From positions 1 to 15,344 of the forward strand of contig CALHIC010000372.1 in assembly GCA_938030845.1 (NCBI GenBank): a DNA stretch of 15,344 nucleotides, in the 5' to 3' direction. The stretch is from an uncultured Oribacterium sp. (lineage in GTDB: Bacteria > Bacillota > Clostridia > Lachnospirales > Lachnospiraceae). The stretch's first letter is position 1, and each line of letters opens with the position of its first letter. Below are positions 1 through 6,909 of this stretch, piece after piece. A model generated the notes under the pieces. It had not been told where the DNA came from. It made no database searches and saw only the letters and a list, made by a program, of their open reading frames with translations. The position numbers and the translations under genes were made by a program.

Positions 1-403
1 TGAGGGACCGGGAAGAACTGCAACTACGGTAGAAAACGGCTGGGTACAAGGAGTGCCAGGACAATGGAAATATATGGAGAACGGAAAAGCGAGTACGGGC
101 TGGAAATTGGTGAACGACGTTTGGTATTTTATGGATGAACAAGGAATCATGAAGACCGGTTGGCTCTTAAATAACAATGTCTGGTATTATCTTAAGGACT
201 CCGGGGCTATGGCTACGAATTGGCAGTATATTAACGGAAAATGGTACTGGTTAAGCCAAGACGGTGCGATGCGTACAGGATGGAAATACATCAACAATGT
301 ATGGTATTATATGGAGGATTCCGGCGCGATGGTAGCGGATACCACGAGAAACATTAACGGAGTGGACTATCGTTTTGATGCCTCCGGTGCCTGGCTTCCT
401 TAA
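1..403 (+). CDS. C-terminal part of a choline-binding-type (GW) repeat surface protein, 5' end outside window
   Basis: The reading frame is open from base 2 to the TAA at 401-403 and has no start in the window, so this is the 3' end of a longer gene. The GTG at 53 lies inside the repeat region and has no ribosome site, so it is not the start. The visible protein is almost entirely tandem units of about 20 residues with the signature TGW-x-Y/V-x-N-x-x-WYY-x-x-x-(S/D)GAM, five or so in number, ending in a degenerate unit and the terminal residues GAWLP. This is the choline-binding / cell-wall-binding repeat family, whose aromatic residues form ligand pockets for choline-decorated or similar wall polymers outside the cell. 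What is attached upstream (enzyme, adhesin or lytic domain) cannot be seen. The next gene carries the same repeat type, so this is a surface-protein cluster. The repeat call is firm; the ligand is inference. Confidence 0.88.
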   Translation, partial: EGPGRTATTVENGWVQGVPGQWKYMENGKASTGWKLVNDVWYFMDEQGIMKTGWLLNNNVWYYLKDSGAMATNWQYINGKWYWLSQDGAMRTGWKYINNVWYYMEDSGAMVADTTRNINGVDYRFDASGAWLP

Positions 404-571
404 GATAATACAATACCCTACTATCGCCGATGAAGATAAGGGAAAGTAAGGCTTCTCTTAAGGAAATAAGACGCTTGGAGAAAGGGTGTATCATCCGAAA
501 AGGAATTAAGATGCTGAAAGAAAAAGCGTTAAATCCGAAAGAGAATGAAAAATAAGAAAGAGGAGAATACT

Positions 572-1936
572 ATGCTAAAGAAAAAAGAAAGCATTTTCAA
601 AACAGCAGGAAAGAAGGCTCTGGTTTTGGGGCTGGCAATATGTGCTCTATGGAGCATTCCTGCATTTGCAGAGGATAAGCCGGTAAGTCGTGTGCAGATC
701 GACATCAGCCCCAGTGAAGATTTGGATCTGGAGTCAGGTAAGACCTATGCCAAGCCGGAGGCTGTGGCTATGGACAGCGGCTACGAGGTTTCCGGATTTT
801 CCATTGACGGAAAGAATCAGGGCTCTCCCAAGAAGCCCTATACCTATACCATTTCCGTGAAGGCGGAGGGGGGAAATGTCTTTGATGACAATACCGTGGT
901 GGAGGTTCGAGGCGCTTATGAAATGGCGGTAACCGAGAAGTCCAAGACAAGCATTAAGCTTAAGGCAAATGCCTATCCCTTCACCATTTTGAAGGAGCCG
1001 ACAAACTTTACCCAGGACGGAACTCTGATTCGCTGGGGAAAAGTGGATTACGCTTCCGGCTATGATGTAGTGATTTACTACACCACCAAAAACGGAGACG
1101 ACAAGGTAGCGAAGAAGTCCGTGAACGGTACCAGCATTAACGTGAAGTCCTATTCCGAGAACGGAAAGGAATTTGACCATATCGCCGTAAGAGCCAAGTA
1201 TGACAAGAAGGACGATTTGGCTCAGTATATTGCGGATTCTCAGTATGTGGAGCCCTCCGGAGATGTGGACGGAGAGTATTCCGATGACGGCTACATTTTC
1301 AACCTGATTACCCTGAAAGCAAAGGGCATCAGCAAGGGAAGCTTCAAGGAATACAGTGCCAAGAAAAAGAAGAAGACTGCGGCAGAGAAGGCTCAGGACA
1401 ATAAGAAGAGGCCTTCCAATGATTACTATGGAAATAACGAGGACAGCAGTAATACTTCCGGCGGCCCCTCCGGTGCGGTTTTAGGCTGGAGACAGAACGG
1501 AGAAGACTGGTATTTTGAGGAGAACGGTCAGCTTTCCAAGGGCTGGAAGCAGATTAAAGACCAGTGGTATTTCTTCGATGAGGATGGAAAAATGCTTACC
1601 GGTTGGAGAAAGATTGGTGAGCAATGGTATTATCTGGATCAAAATGCAGCAAGTGCCGGTGCGATGCTTAGCGGATGGGCATTTTTAAACAATCAGTGGT
1701 ACTACTTGGAGCCAAAGGCCGAGGGACAGGGAAAGATGCTCACCGGGTGGCAGGAAATCAACGGACAGTGGTACTATTTCCAGCCGGAGAACGGTGCTAT
1801 GCTCAGCGGATGGCAGAATATCGGAGATAAGTGGTATTTCCTGAATGTGAATAAGGAAGGGGTTCCCGCAGGCGCTATGCTGAAGGATACCGTACAGGAT
1901 GGCTACACCATCAACGGGGAAGGTGTTCGGCAGTAA
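572..1936 (+). CDS. secreted cell-wall-binding repeat protein with FN3-like region
   Basis: The start is the ATG at 572, with AGGAG at 561-565 and a 6-nt spacer. An in-frame ATG at 545 has no such site. The 454-residue product begins with a Lys-rich n-region, a hydrophobic stretch and an Ala-x-Ala cleavage site near residue 33 (PAFA/ED), so it is exported by Sec. Residues about 35-140 form a region I do not recognise. Residues about 142-225 resemble a fibronectin type III-like beta sandwich (WGKVDYASGYDVVIYY). A Lys-rich and then Asn/Ser/Gly-rich linker follows (about 260-303). About six GW repeats (about 305-437) with WYF/WYY and GAML/GKML motifs finish the protein. It has no LPXTG anchor, so attachment to the wall would be by the repeats alone. 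No catalytic motif is visible; an adhesin or wall-organising role is a guess. Confidence 0.85.
   Translation: MLKKKESIFKTAGKKALVLGLAICALWSIPAFAEDKPVSRVQIDISPSEDLDLESGKTYAKPEAVAMDSGYEVSGFSIDGKNQGSPKKPYTYTISVKAEGGNVFDDNTVVEVRGAYEMAVTEKSKTSIKLKANAYPFTILKEPTNFTQDGTLIRWGKVDYASGYDVVIYYTTKNGDDKVAKKSVNGTSINVKSYSENGKEFDHIAVRAKYDKKDDLAQYIADSQYVEPSGDVDGEYSDDGYIFNLITLKAKGISKGSFKEYSAKKKKKTAAEKAQDNKKRPSNDYYGNNEDSSNTSGGPSGAVLGWRQNGEDWYFEENGQLSKGWKQIKDQWYFFDEDGKMLTGWRKIGEQWYYLDQNAASAGAMLSGWAFLNNQWYYLEPKAEGQGKMLTGWQEINGQWYYFQPENGAMLSGWQNIGDKWYFLNVNKEGVPAGAMLKDTVQDGYTINGEGVRQ
1484..1882 (+). repeat. six in-frame GW cell-wall-binding repeats
   Basis: About 60-bp degenerate coding repeats encode units around GW-x-x-x-x-x-x-WY(Y/F). 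Some units are lengthened by 3-6 residues just before the GAML or GKML turn (for example around 1640-1660 and 1710-1735). They share the repeat type of the partial gene at 1-403, so recombination between the two genes is possible. Confidence 0.8.
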
Positions 1937-2135
1937 GCGGAAGTTAGAAGAGAATTGTAACAAAAGCAGATTTTTCTCTGTCTTTATACAAAGAAGCAGG
2001 TCTTCCTGTTTTCTGCTTGACAATAGAATTTGAAATTCCTCCAGCAAGGAAGCGAAATTTTTTCGTCGAGGAAGCTACTTGTAGAAGCAGGGCAGGATGG
2101 GATATAAAAGTAGTTTGTATCATAAAGGAGTTAAA

Positions 2136-3344
2136 ATGAAGAAAAAAGCTTTAGCGATGGCGTTATTATTAAGTGGAACTTTGGCTTTCCACGGACAGGC
2201 TTTTGCGGATGAGTACAGTAACGGAACCATTCAGGGAGAAGCGCTTCCCAACGTGGTTCATGGCGTAAATCAGCAGGCTTCCGGAACCCCCAAGGCACCC
2301 TGGCAGGATGCGAGCTTAACCCAGGCGGCTAACAACAGCTCTACAGTTAGCAACAGTACTGCAAGTAACGGTACAGCAAGCACTAGCGCTGCTAATGCAG
2401 GAAGCTCCTCCGAGAGCAGTACCCAGGGCGTTACTACAAGCAATGCTCCTTTAAATGTGCAAAACGGTAGCACTACCCCAACTTATACCGACAGTACCAT
2501 CGGTTTGGGCGGCGCCAGCATTACCATGATTAAGGGAGAGCAAAGCGGACAGCAGATTTCCATTGTAATTGAGAGCAATGACGGCAGCTTAATCGTAGTG
2601 GACGGTGGTTTAAAGACCAATGCTCCCTACCTTGCGAAATACATTAAGGACAGGGGGGGAAAGGTAGCAGCTTGGCTCCTTACCCATCCTCATGAAGACC
2701 ATGTAGGTGCCCTTGCGGTAATCCTTGAGCAGCAGAAGAAGGAAGGTCATCCGGATTATTACAACATTGACCCGGGACAGATTTACTACGGCTTTGCGCC
2801 ATTGGCCTTCTATGAGCAGTATGAGCCGGCTCACCGTATCCCCATGATGAAGGAAATTATGGAAGACCTGGCCCAGTATGACAGTGCAAAGCGCCATGAA
2901 AGCTCCCCTGCAGGAACCAGCTTCACCTATGGCAATGTGGCGGTAGAGGTTTTGAATACCCCTTATTCCATTCCTATCGACTCAGGAAACAACAGCTCCG
3001 TTTGCTATATGATTACCATTAACGGCAAGAAGCTTTTGATTACCGGAGACCTTCCCTATGAAGCGGCAGGAAAGTTGATGGAAGAAAGAGGTGCCGATAA
3101 GCTTAAGGCGGATATCGTGCAGATGGCTCATCACGGACAGCACGGCGGATCCTTTGCCTTCTATAGTGCGGTACATCCCAGATATGCTTTATGGCCCAGC
3201 TCTCAGGAACTTTGGAACAAACGTAAGGATGCCTTCACTGAAGACCAGGAAAGCTATACCGTGGCTTTGACCAAATTCTGGATGAATAAGCTGGGTGTGG
3301 AGAAGAACTTCGTTATGGCGGATGGAAACTGGGTACTGAAGTAA
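2136..3344 (+). CDS. secreted metallo-beta-lactamase-fold hydrolase
   Basis: The ATG at 2136 is preceded by AAAGGAG (2124-2130) with a 5-nt spacer. The in-frame ATG at 2097 has no ribosome site and would bury the signal peptide. The product has 402 residues. A signal peptide ending near AFA/DE is followed by a low-complexity Ser/Thr/Asn/Ala stretch (about residues 35-115), then an MBL-fold domain. Metal-binding motif THPHEDH gives H184, H186, D188 and H189. The second-metal Asp is D305 (ITGDLPY). The MAHHGQHGG segment supplies H332 or H333. The order and spacing match the ComEC/Rec2-like extracellular branch of the family, without the ComEC membrane part. The substrate is unknown. Pneumococcal Pce, a phosphorylcholine esterase, is also an extracellular MBL enzyme but carries its own choline-binding repeats; this protein has none, though its neighbours do. 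That link is only contextual. Confidence 0.85.
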   Translation: MKKKALAMALLLSGTLAFHGQAFADEYSNGTIQGEALPNVVHGVNQQASGTPKAPWQDASLTQAANNSSTVSNSTASNGTASTSAANAGSSSESSTQGVTTSNAPLNVQNGSTTPTYTDSTIGLGGASITMIKGEQSGQQISIVIESNDGSLIVVDGGLKTNAPYLAKYIKDRGGKVAAWLLTHPHEDHVGALAVILEQQKKEGHPDYYNIDPGQIYYGFAPLAFYEQYEPAHRIPMMKEIMEDLAQYDSAKRHESSPAGTSFTYGNVAVEVLNTPYSIPIDSGNNSSVCYMITINGKKLLITGDLPYEAAGKLMEERGADKLKADIVQMAHHGQHGGSFAFYSAVHPRYALWPSSQELWNKRKDAFTEDQESYTVALTKFWMNKLGVEKNFVMADGNWVLK

Positions 3345-3442
3345 GGTGGAAAAGCCCTGTGCCCATAAAGAAAAAATGCTGTATCCTACAGAAATAGTTA
3401 TGTACCGTTGAAGAGAAAAAGCCTCGTATCCTTAGAGAAGAC

Positions 3443-3471
3443 TTGCTTTTTTACCCAAGAATCTTTATACT
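3443..3471 (+). promoter_or_regulatory. candidate sigma-A promoter for the small membrane protein gene
   Basis: TTGCTT (3443-3448) and TATACT (3466-3471) are separated by exactly 17 nt. The predicted transcript begins about 25 nt before the ATG at 3504, which supports that start over the upstream ATG at 3408. Confidence 0.5.
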
Positions 3472-3503
3472 TAAGAGAAAGTTTTTGGGGAAAGGATAAA
3501 AAT

Positions 3504-3788
3504 ATGGAACAGTGGAATGTAGAAGCTTTCAGAGATAGAGCTAAGAAGTTCACAGAAGATGCAAGAGCATTAAGCAATGATTTTCAATATGCCATTGGCT
3601 TAAGAGAGAAGCAGAAAGAAGGAGAAGATATGAAGAAAAAGATTTGTACCGTACTGGCCATCATCGGTGGAATCATCGCTTTTTGCGGATTGGCTTACGG
3701 CGTATATCGTTTGCTTGCTCCGGATTATCTGGAGGATTACGAAGACTACGATGATTTAGAGGATGAAGATTATCTGGAAGAGGAATAA
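3504..3788 (+). CDS. small single-pass membrane protein with acidic C-terminal tail
   Basis: The ATG at 3504 has AAAGGA at 3491-3496 and lies just downstream of a plausible promoter, giving 94 residues. The earlier in-frame ATG at 3408 precedes the promoter -35 box. Residues 1-43 are charged and probably helical. Residues about 47-69 form one transmembrane helix (LAIIGGIIAF core). The tail from about 73 is almost wholly Asp, Glu and Tyr (YLEDYEDYDD). A second in-frame ATG at 3630 has its own AAGGAG, so a 52-residue form made of helix plus tail could also be produced. I recall similar hypothetical proteins with a helix followed by an acidic PDYLED-type tail in Lachnospiraceae, but know of no function. 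A terminator closes the gene, so it is a single-gene unit. Confidence 0.72.
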   Translation: MEQWNVEAFRDRAKKFTEDARALSNDFQYAIGLREKQKEGEDMKKKICTVLAIIGGIIAFCGLAYGVYRLLAPDYLEDYEDYDDLEDEDYLEEE

Positions 3789-3816
3789 TCTTATTGCATA
3801 GTGCTTTGAGCGAAAG

Positions 3817-3843
3817 AAAAAAGAGGCAGTAGCCTCTTTTTTT
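3817..3843 (+). terminator. intrinsic terminator after the small membrane protein gene
   Basis: GAGGC (3823-3827) pairs with GCCTC (3832-3836) around the loop AGTA. The stem extends as A/T pairs on both sides and ends in an uninterrupted T run (3837-3843). It separates the small gene from the methyltransferase gene. Confidence 0.85.
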
Positions 3844-3904
3844 ATGGGGGAAGAGTAGAGGAATTTTCCTTTAAAAAAGGGTCAAAAGAAAGAGGTCAGG
3901 AGAT

Positions 3905-5173
3905 ATGGCAAAAGAAAATACAAATAGTAAAATAGAGGAGGCTGTGCAGCAGCAGGAAAAACACTGGTGCCAAAATCAGGATCGTTGCGGCGGCTGCTTT
4001 TATCAGGAAATCCCCTATGAGGAAGAGGTGGCGAAAAAGGAGCAGGAGATTCGAGACTTATTTGATCCGGTGATTCAGGGAGAATATCTTTTTGAGGGTA
4101 TCATTTCCTCTCCAAAGAAGGAGGCCTATCGGAATAAGATGGAATTTTCCTTCGGAGACCAGGAAAAGGATGGTCCTCTTTGCTTGGGACTTCACCAAAA
4201 AAGAAGCTTTTTCAACATTTTAAATACGGAAGACTGTCGCCTGCCTCACCCGGATATGGGAGAGATTTTACTGGCTACAAGACTGTATTTTCAGGAGCAG
4301 GGACTTGGCTATTATCACAAAAAGCGCCATGAGGGATACCTTCGGCATCTCTTAATCAGAAGGGCGGAGAAGACGGGAGAGATTTTACTCTCTCTGGTGC
4401 ATAGTACCCAGCTTCCTAGGGAAGAGGAAGAGAGGATTTTAAGCGGCTGGAGAGATAGGCTTCTGTCCCTGGAAAAGGAAGGAAAGCTGGAAGGAAGCTA
4501 TGCGGGCATTTTGCATACGAAAAATGACAGCTTGGCGGATGCAGTCATTAACGACGGAACAGAGGCGCTCTACGGAAAAGACTATTTTTACGAGGAGCTA
4601 CTTGGTTTAAACTTTAAAATTACTCCATTTTCCTTCTTCCAAACCAATACTCTGGGTGCAGAAAAGCTCTATGCCAAGGTGCAGGAGTACTCCAGCTTTT
4701 CCGAAAATGCAGAGGAGAAGCCTGTGATTTACGACCTTTATTCCGGAACCGGCACCATTACCCAGCTGATGAGTAAGGTGGCAAAGCAGGCAATCGGGGT
4801 GGAAATCGTGGAAGAGGCAGTGGAAGCCGCCAAGGAAAATGCAAAGGAAAATCAGGTGGAGAACTGTATCTTCTATGCCGGAGATGTGCTGAAGGTGCTG
4901 GAGGCAGGGCAGGGGGAAACAGAGCTTTCCTATCCGGACTTTATTATTGTGGATCCTCCAAGAGACGGAATGCATAAGAAGGCCTTGGAAAAAATCATTT
5001 CCTACGGGGTGAAGCGACTGGTCTATGTGGCTTGTAAGCCAAAGAGCCTGGCAAGAGACTTGGAAGCTTTACAAAATGCCGGATATAAGGTACAAAAGTT
5101 ATGTGCTGTAGATATGTTTCCCAGAACCAATAATTGCGAGGTGGTGGCGTTGTTGGAGAAAGAGGAATCGTAG
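3905..5173 (+). CDS. class I SAM-dependent RNA uracil-C5 methyltransferase (RumA/TrmA family)
   Basis: This 422-residue enzyme transfers a methyl group from SAM to C5 of a uridine in rRNA or tRNA. Fe-S cluster ligands are visible as C22, C28 and C31 (CxxxxxCGGC) with C111 (EDCRLPHP) as the fourth. The SAM-binding loop is DLYSGTGT (277-284), DPPRDG starts at D350, the catalytic Cys is C377 in YVACKPKSLARDL, and the general-base Glu is E412 in NCEVV. The usual catalytic string is SCNPxTLARD, so ACKP is a mild variant that keeps the Cys. The N-terminal TRAM domain found in RlmD/RumA is absent; the Fe-S motif begins at residue 22. The family is certain but the exact target uridine (23S U747/U1939 or tRNA U54) is not, so I give no symbol. 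The ATG follows AGAGGT and AGGAG. Confidence 0.9.
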   Translation: MAKENTNSKIEEAVQQQEKHWCQNQDRCGGCFYQEIPYEEEVAKKEQEIRDLFDPVIQGEYLFEGIISSPKKEAYRNKMEFSFGDQEKDGPLCLGLHQKRSFFNILNTEDCRLPHPDMGEILLATRLYFQEQGLGYYHKKRHEGYLRHLLIRRAEKTGEILLSLVHSTQLPREEEERILSGWRDRLLSLEKEGKLEGSYAGILHTKNDSLADAVINDGTEALYGKDYFYEELLGLNFKITPFSFFQTNTLGAEKLYAKVQEYSSFSENAEEKPVIYDLYSGTGTITQLMSKVAKQAIGVEIVEEAVEAAKENAKENQVENCIFYAGDVLKVLEAGQGETELSYPDFIIVDPPRDGMHKKALEKIISYGVKRLVYVACKPKSLARDLEALQNAGYKVQKLCAVDMFPRTNNCEVVALLEKEES

Positions 5174-5203
5174 TTTGTATATATAGTAGTAAGGAGGTAG
5201 AGG

Positions 5204-6445
5204 GTGTTAAAAAGAATTTTAAATATTTCATTGGCTTATGTTGGAGTTGTTATCGGTGCCGGATTATCCTCCGGTCAGGACTTGATGCAATACTTTGTCA
5301 GTTTTGGTAAGTGGGGGATTATAGGAACCATTGTTCTTGGTATCATAAGTGTAGTTTTTGGTAAAATTATCATTACGCTAGGCAGTTATTTCCGATCTAA
5401 TGATCACTCTGAAGTTCTTTCACAAATAGCCGGACCGATTACGAATAAAATCCTTGATATAGCTTTAATCGTTTCTTGCTTTGTAGTCGGTTTTGTTATG
5501 ATTGCCGGAGCCGGTTCAAACCTTAATCAGCAGTTCGGTCTCCCATTTTGGGCAGGAGGATTGTTGTGTGCTGCACTAATAATCATTGTCAGCTTTCTTG
5601 ATTTCGAAAAAATTACTGGTGTACTTGGAATATTTACACCCATAGTTTTTATCATGATTATAATTATTGCAGTCCACACTTTTACAAATCGGAGCTTTGA
5701 TTTCGATGAATTAGAAGCAATTTCAGCCACAATCCCTAGTCCAATGCCAAATGTATGGATTTCTTTACTAAATTATTTTGCACTTGCGGTAATGACGGCA
5801 GTCCCCATGGCTTTTGTACTAGGCGGATCCATTATGAGGATTGGTGTGGCAGAGAAAAGCGGTATTTTGGGCGGTCTTGGTGTTAGCATTATTATTACTG
5901 TTGTAACTTGTGTCTTATATGCAAATGTTAAACTAGCTTCTACAGTTGATATGCCCATGTTAGCAATCGCTGAACAGATTCACCCCATTTTTTCGCTAAT
6001 ATATGCTTTTGTCATCTATGGGCTAATTTTTAATACAGCTTTCAGCTTATTCTATGCATTGGCAAAACGCTTCTCTTCAGACAATCCTAAGCGTTTCTAT
6101 CCCATTTTGATTGGTACTGTAGTAATAGGATATGCGTTATCCTTTATGGGCTTTAAAGAATTAGTGTCTATTATGTATCCAATTTTGGGATATATTGGCT
6201 TTGTGATGCTTGCGATATTAACTGTTGCATGGATAAAAGAAAAATCAAATATAAAAGGCGAGAAATTTTTAAGACGTAAAATGATACGATTGATTACTAA
6301 GAAATATGATGATAATCAAGATTATACAATTAAAGATAAAGAAAAATTTCATCAGCTGGGCGAAGATTCAATTGTTGATACGCAGAGTATTAAGAGTGAT
6401 ATTAAGGATCTTATTAAAGAGGAATTTAACGATGATACAAGATAA
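5204..6445 (+). CDS. YkvI-family multi-pass membrane protein (APC-type transporter)
   Basis: The GTG start at 5204 has a full AAGGAGG (5191-5197) with a 6-nt spacer, 30 nt after the methyltransferase stop. The 413-residue product has about ten hydrophobic helices between residues 7 and 343. The first contains the family signature VGVVIGAGLSSGQDLMQYF, like the broken helix of LeuT/APC-fold amino-acid carriers, and the uncharacterised B. subtilis membrane protein YkvI has the same start. A charged cytoplasmic tail of about 70 residues follows. The substrate is unknown. Base composition drops sharply towards the 3' end: 15 G/C of 60 at 6301-6360, compared with clearly richer flanking genes. This suggests separate ancestry, and it borders the mosaic region that follows. 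Confidence 0.83.
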   Translation: MLKRILNISLAYVGVVIGAGLSSGQDLMQYFVSFGKWGIIGTIVLGIISVVFGKIIITLGSYFRSNDHSEVLSQIAGPITNKILDIALIVSCFVVGFVMIAGAGSNLNQQFGLPFWAGGLLCAALIIIVSFLDFEKITGVLGIFTPIVFIMIIIIAVHTFTNRSFDFDELEAISATIPSPMPNVWISLLNYFALAVMTAVPMAFVLGGSIMRIGVAEKSGILGGLGVSIIITVVTCVLYANVKLASTVDMPMLAIAEQIHPIFSLIYAFVIYGLIFNTAFSLFYALAKRFSSDNPKRFYPILIGTVVIGYALSFMGFKELVSIMYPILGYIGFVMLAILTVAWIKEKSNIKGEKFLRRKMIRLITKKYDDNQDYTIKDKEKFHQLGEDSIVDTQSIKSDIKDLIKEEFNDDTR

Positions 6446-6467
6446 ATGATGGAGGGTTTTGTGCGTT

Positions 6468-6488
6468 GAGTATGGTTTTTTCATACTC
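6468..6488 (+). other. perfect hairpin just after the ykvI-family gene
   Basis: GAGTATG and CATACTC are exact reverse complements around the loop GTTTTTT, 22 nt after the stop. The T run is in the loop, not after the stem, so this is not a standard intrinsic terminator. It may be a transcript 3' end, an operator or an edge of the inverted-repeat unit beside it. Confidence 0.4.
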
Positions 6489-6496
6489 TCTAAAAA

Positions 6497-6586
6497 TGCA
6501 GCAATACGCAAAAATTTTATGAGTATAATTGATTTGATCCACGAATAGAGTACAATTAACTCGTTATAAAAATGCGTATTGCCGCA
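6497..6586. repeat. inverted-repeat unit of 90 bp enclosing a promoter-like sequence
   Basis: TGCAGCAATACGCA (6497-6510) faces its reverse complement TGCGTATTGCCGCA (6573-6586), matching at 13 of 14 positions. After about 10 less similar bases, both arms continue inward with GAGT and TAATTG-like matches. The half-site is therefore about 30 bp long and split. The middle holds TTGATT and TACAAT boxes. Readings include a miniature inverted-repeat element, paired operator half-sites, or an invertible promoter. Confidence 0.55.
6529..6556 (+). promoter_or_regulatory. candidate promoter inside the inverted repeat
   Basis: TTGATT (6529-6534) and TACAAT (6551-6556) are 16 nt apart. It would transcribe rightward through the right arm, the short reading frames and possibly the reductase gene. 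Confidence 0.35.
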
Positions 6587-6613
6587 ATAATTTTACAAAT
6601 ATAAAGGCACGAG

Positions 6614-6679
6614 ATGATTATTGAACGTAAGATTTACATAGAAGATTTCTTATTAGATCCGGAATCGTTAGAAAAATAA
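6614..6679 (+). CDS. possible 21-residue peptide or gene remnant
   Basis: The ATG at 6614 follows AAAGG (6603-6607) and encodes a 21-residue charged peptide beginning MIIERKIYIEDF and ending in LEK before TAA. It sits at the right distance from the candidate promoter at 6529-6556. I recognise no family. It may be a true small gene, a leader peptide, or the start of a lost gene. Confidence 0.22.
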   Translation: MIIERKIYIEDFLLDPESLEK

Positions 6680-6690
6680 GAAAATAAAAG

Positions 6691-6869
6691 ATGAGTAATA
6701 AATTGTATCCTCAATCAAGCAACGAGCTTGAAACTTTGTGTTCCCATACTAGCGACAATGAACAGGAGTTTCACGATTCACCCGAAGAGTATTTCATGCG
6801 GGGCTAGCTTCCGATAATCGGGCTTGTCACGCTGCTCTTGTTTCACTGAGATCATATGATTCAGGATAA
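6691..6869 (+). pseudogene. possible frameshifted gene fragment
   Basis: A 38-codon frame runs from ATG 6691 to TAG 6805-6807 (begins MSNKLYPQSSNE). A second stop-free stretch in a neighbouring frame continues from about 6792 to the TAA at 6867-6869, reading LASDNRACHAALVSLRSY. A one-base shift near 6800 would join them into about 58 residues. Composition looks coding rather than random, but the frames are short enough to be chance. I do not recognise a family. There is no clear ribosome site at 6691. Confidence 0.2.
6846..6864. promoter_or_regulatory. near-palindrome upstream of the reductase gene
   Basis: ATCATATGAT (6851-6860) is an exact palindrome, flanked by CTGA on the left and TCAG on the right with one unpaired G at 6850. 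It lies 46 nt before the reductase ATG and could be an operator or a recombination footprint. Confidence 0.3.
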
Positions 6870-6909
6870 TACTACCGGGGCGTATCCCGGAGAGAAGGGG
6901 AGGAAACAC

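Larger units (their letters stand above)
6446..6909 (+). other. intergenic junction between the AT-rich transporter gene and the GC-rich reductase gene
   Basis: These 464 bases hold no long gene. In order they contain a 7-bp hairpin (6468-6488), an inverted-repeat unit enclosing a promoter-like pair (6497-6586), two short + strand reading frames (6614-6679, 6691-6807), a further stop-free stretch in another frame (to 6869), a near-palindrome (6846-6864), a CCGGG/CCCGG hairpin (6875-6890), and the ribosome site of the next gene (GGGGAGG, 6897-6903). Composition changes from AT-rich to GC-rich at about 6870. No transposase gene is visible. Confidence 0.7.

Noticed and set aside
734..1180. 148-codon reading frame on the minus strand
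   Set aside because: It lies wholly inside the secreted GW-repeat gene, has no ribosome site or recognisable motif, and arises from the codon bias of the real gene.
1990..2018. possible terminator after the GW-repeat gene
   Set aside because: CAGG/CCTG with an outer AAGCAG/CTGCTT can pair, but the stem is short and the T run weak and internal.
2017..2022. TTGACA as a -35 box for the MBL gene
   Set aside because: No -10-like hexamer occurs 16-18 nt downstream, so I do not call a promoter.
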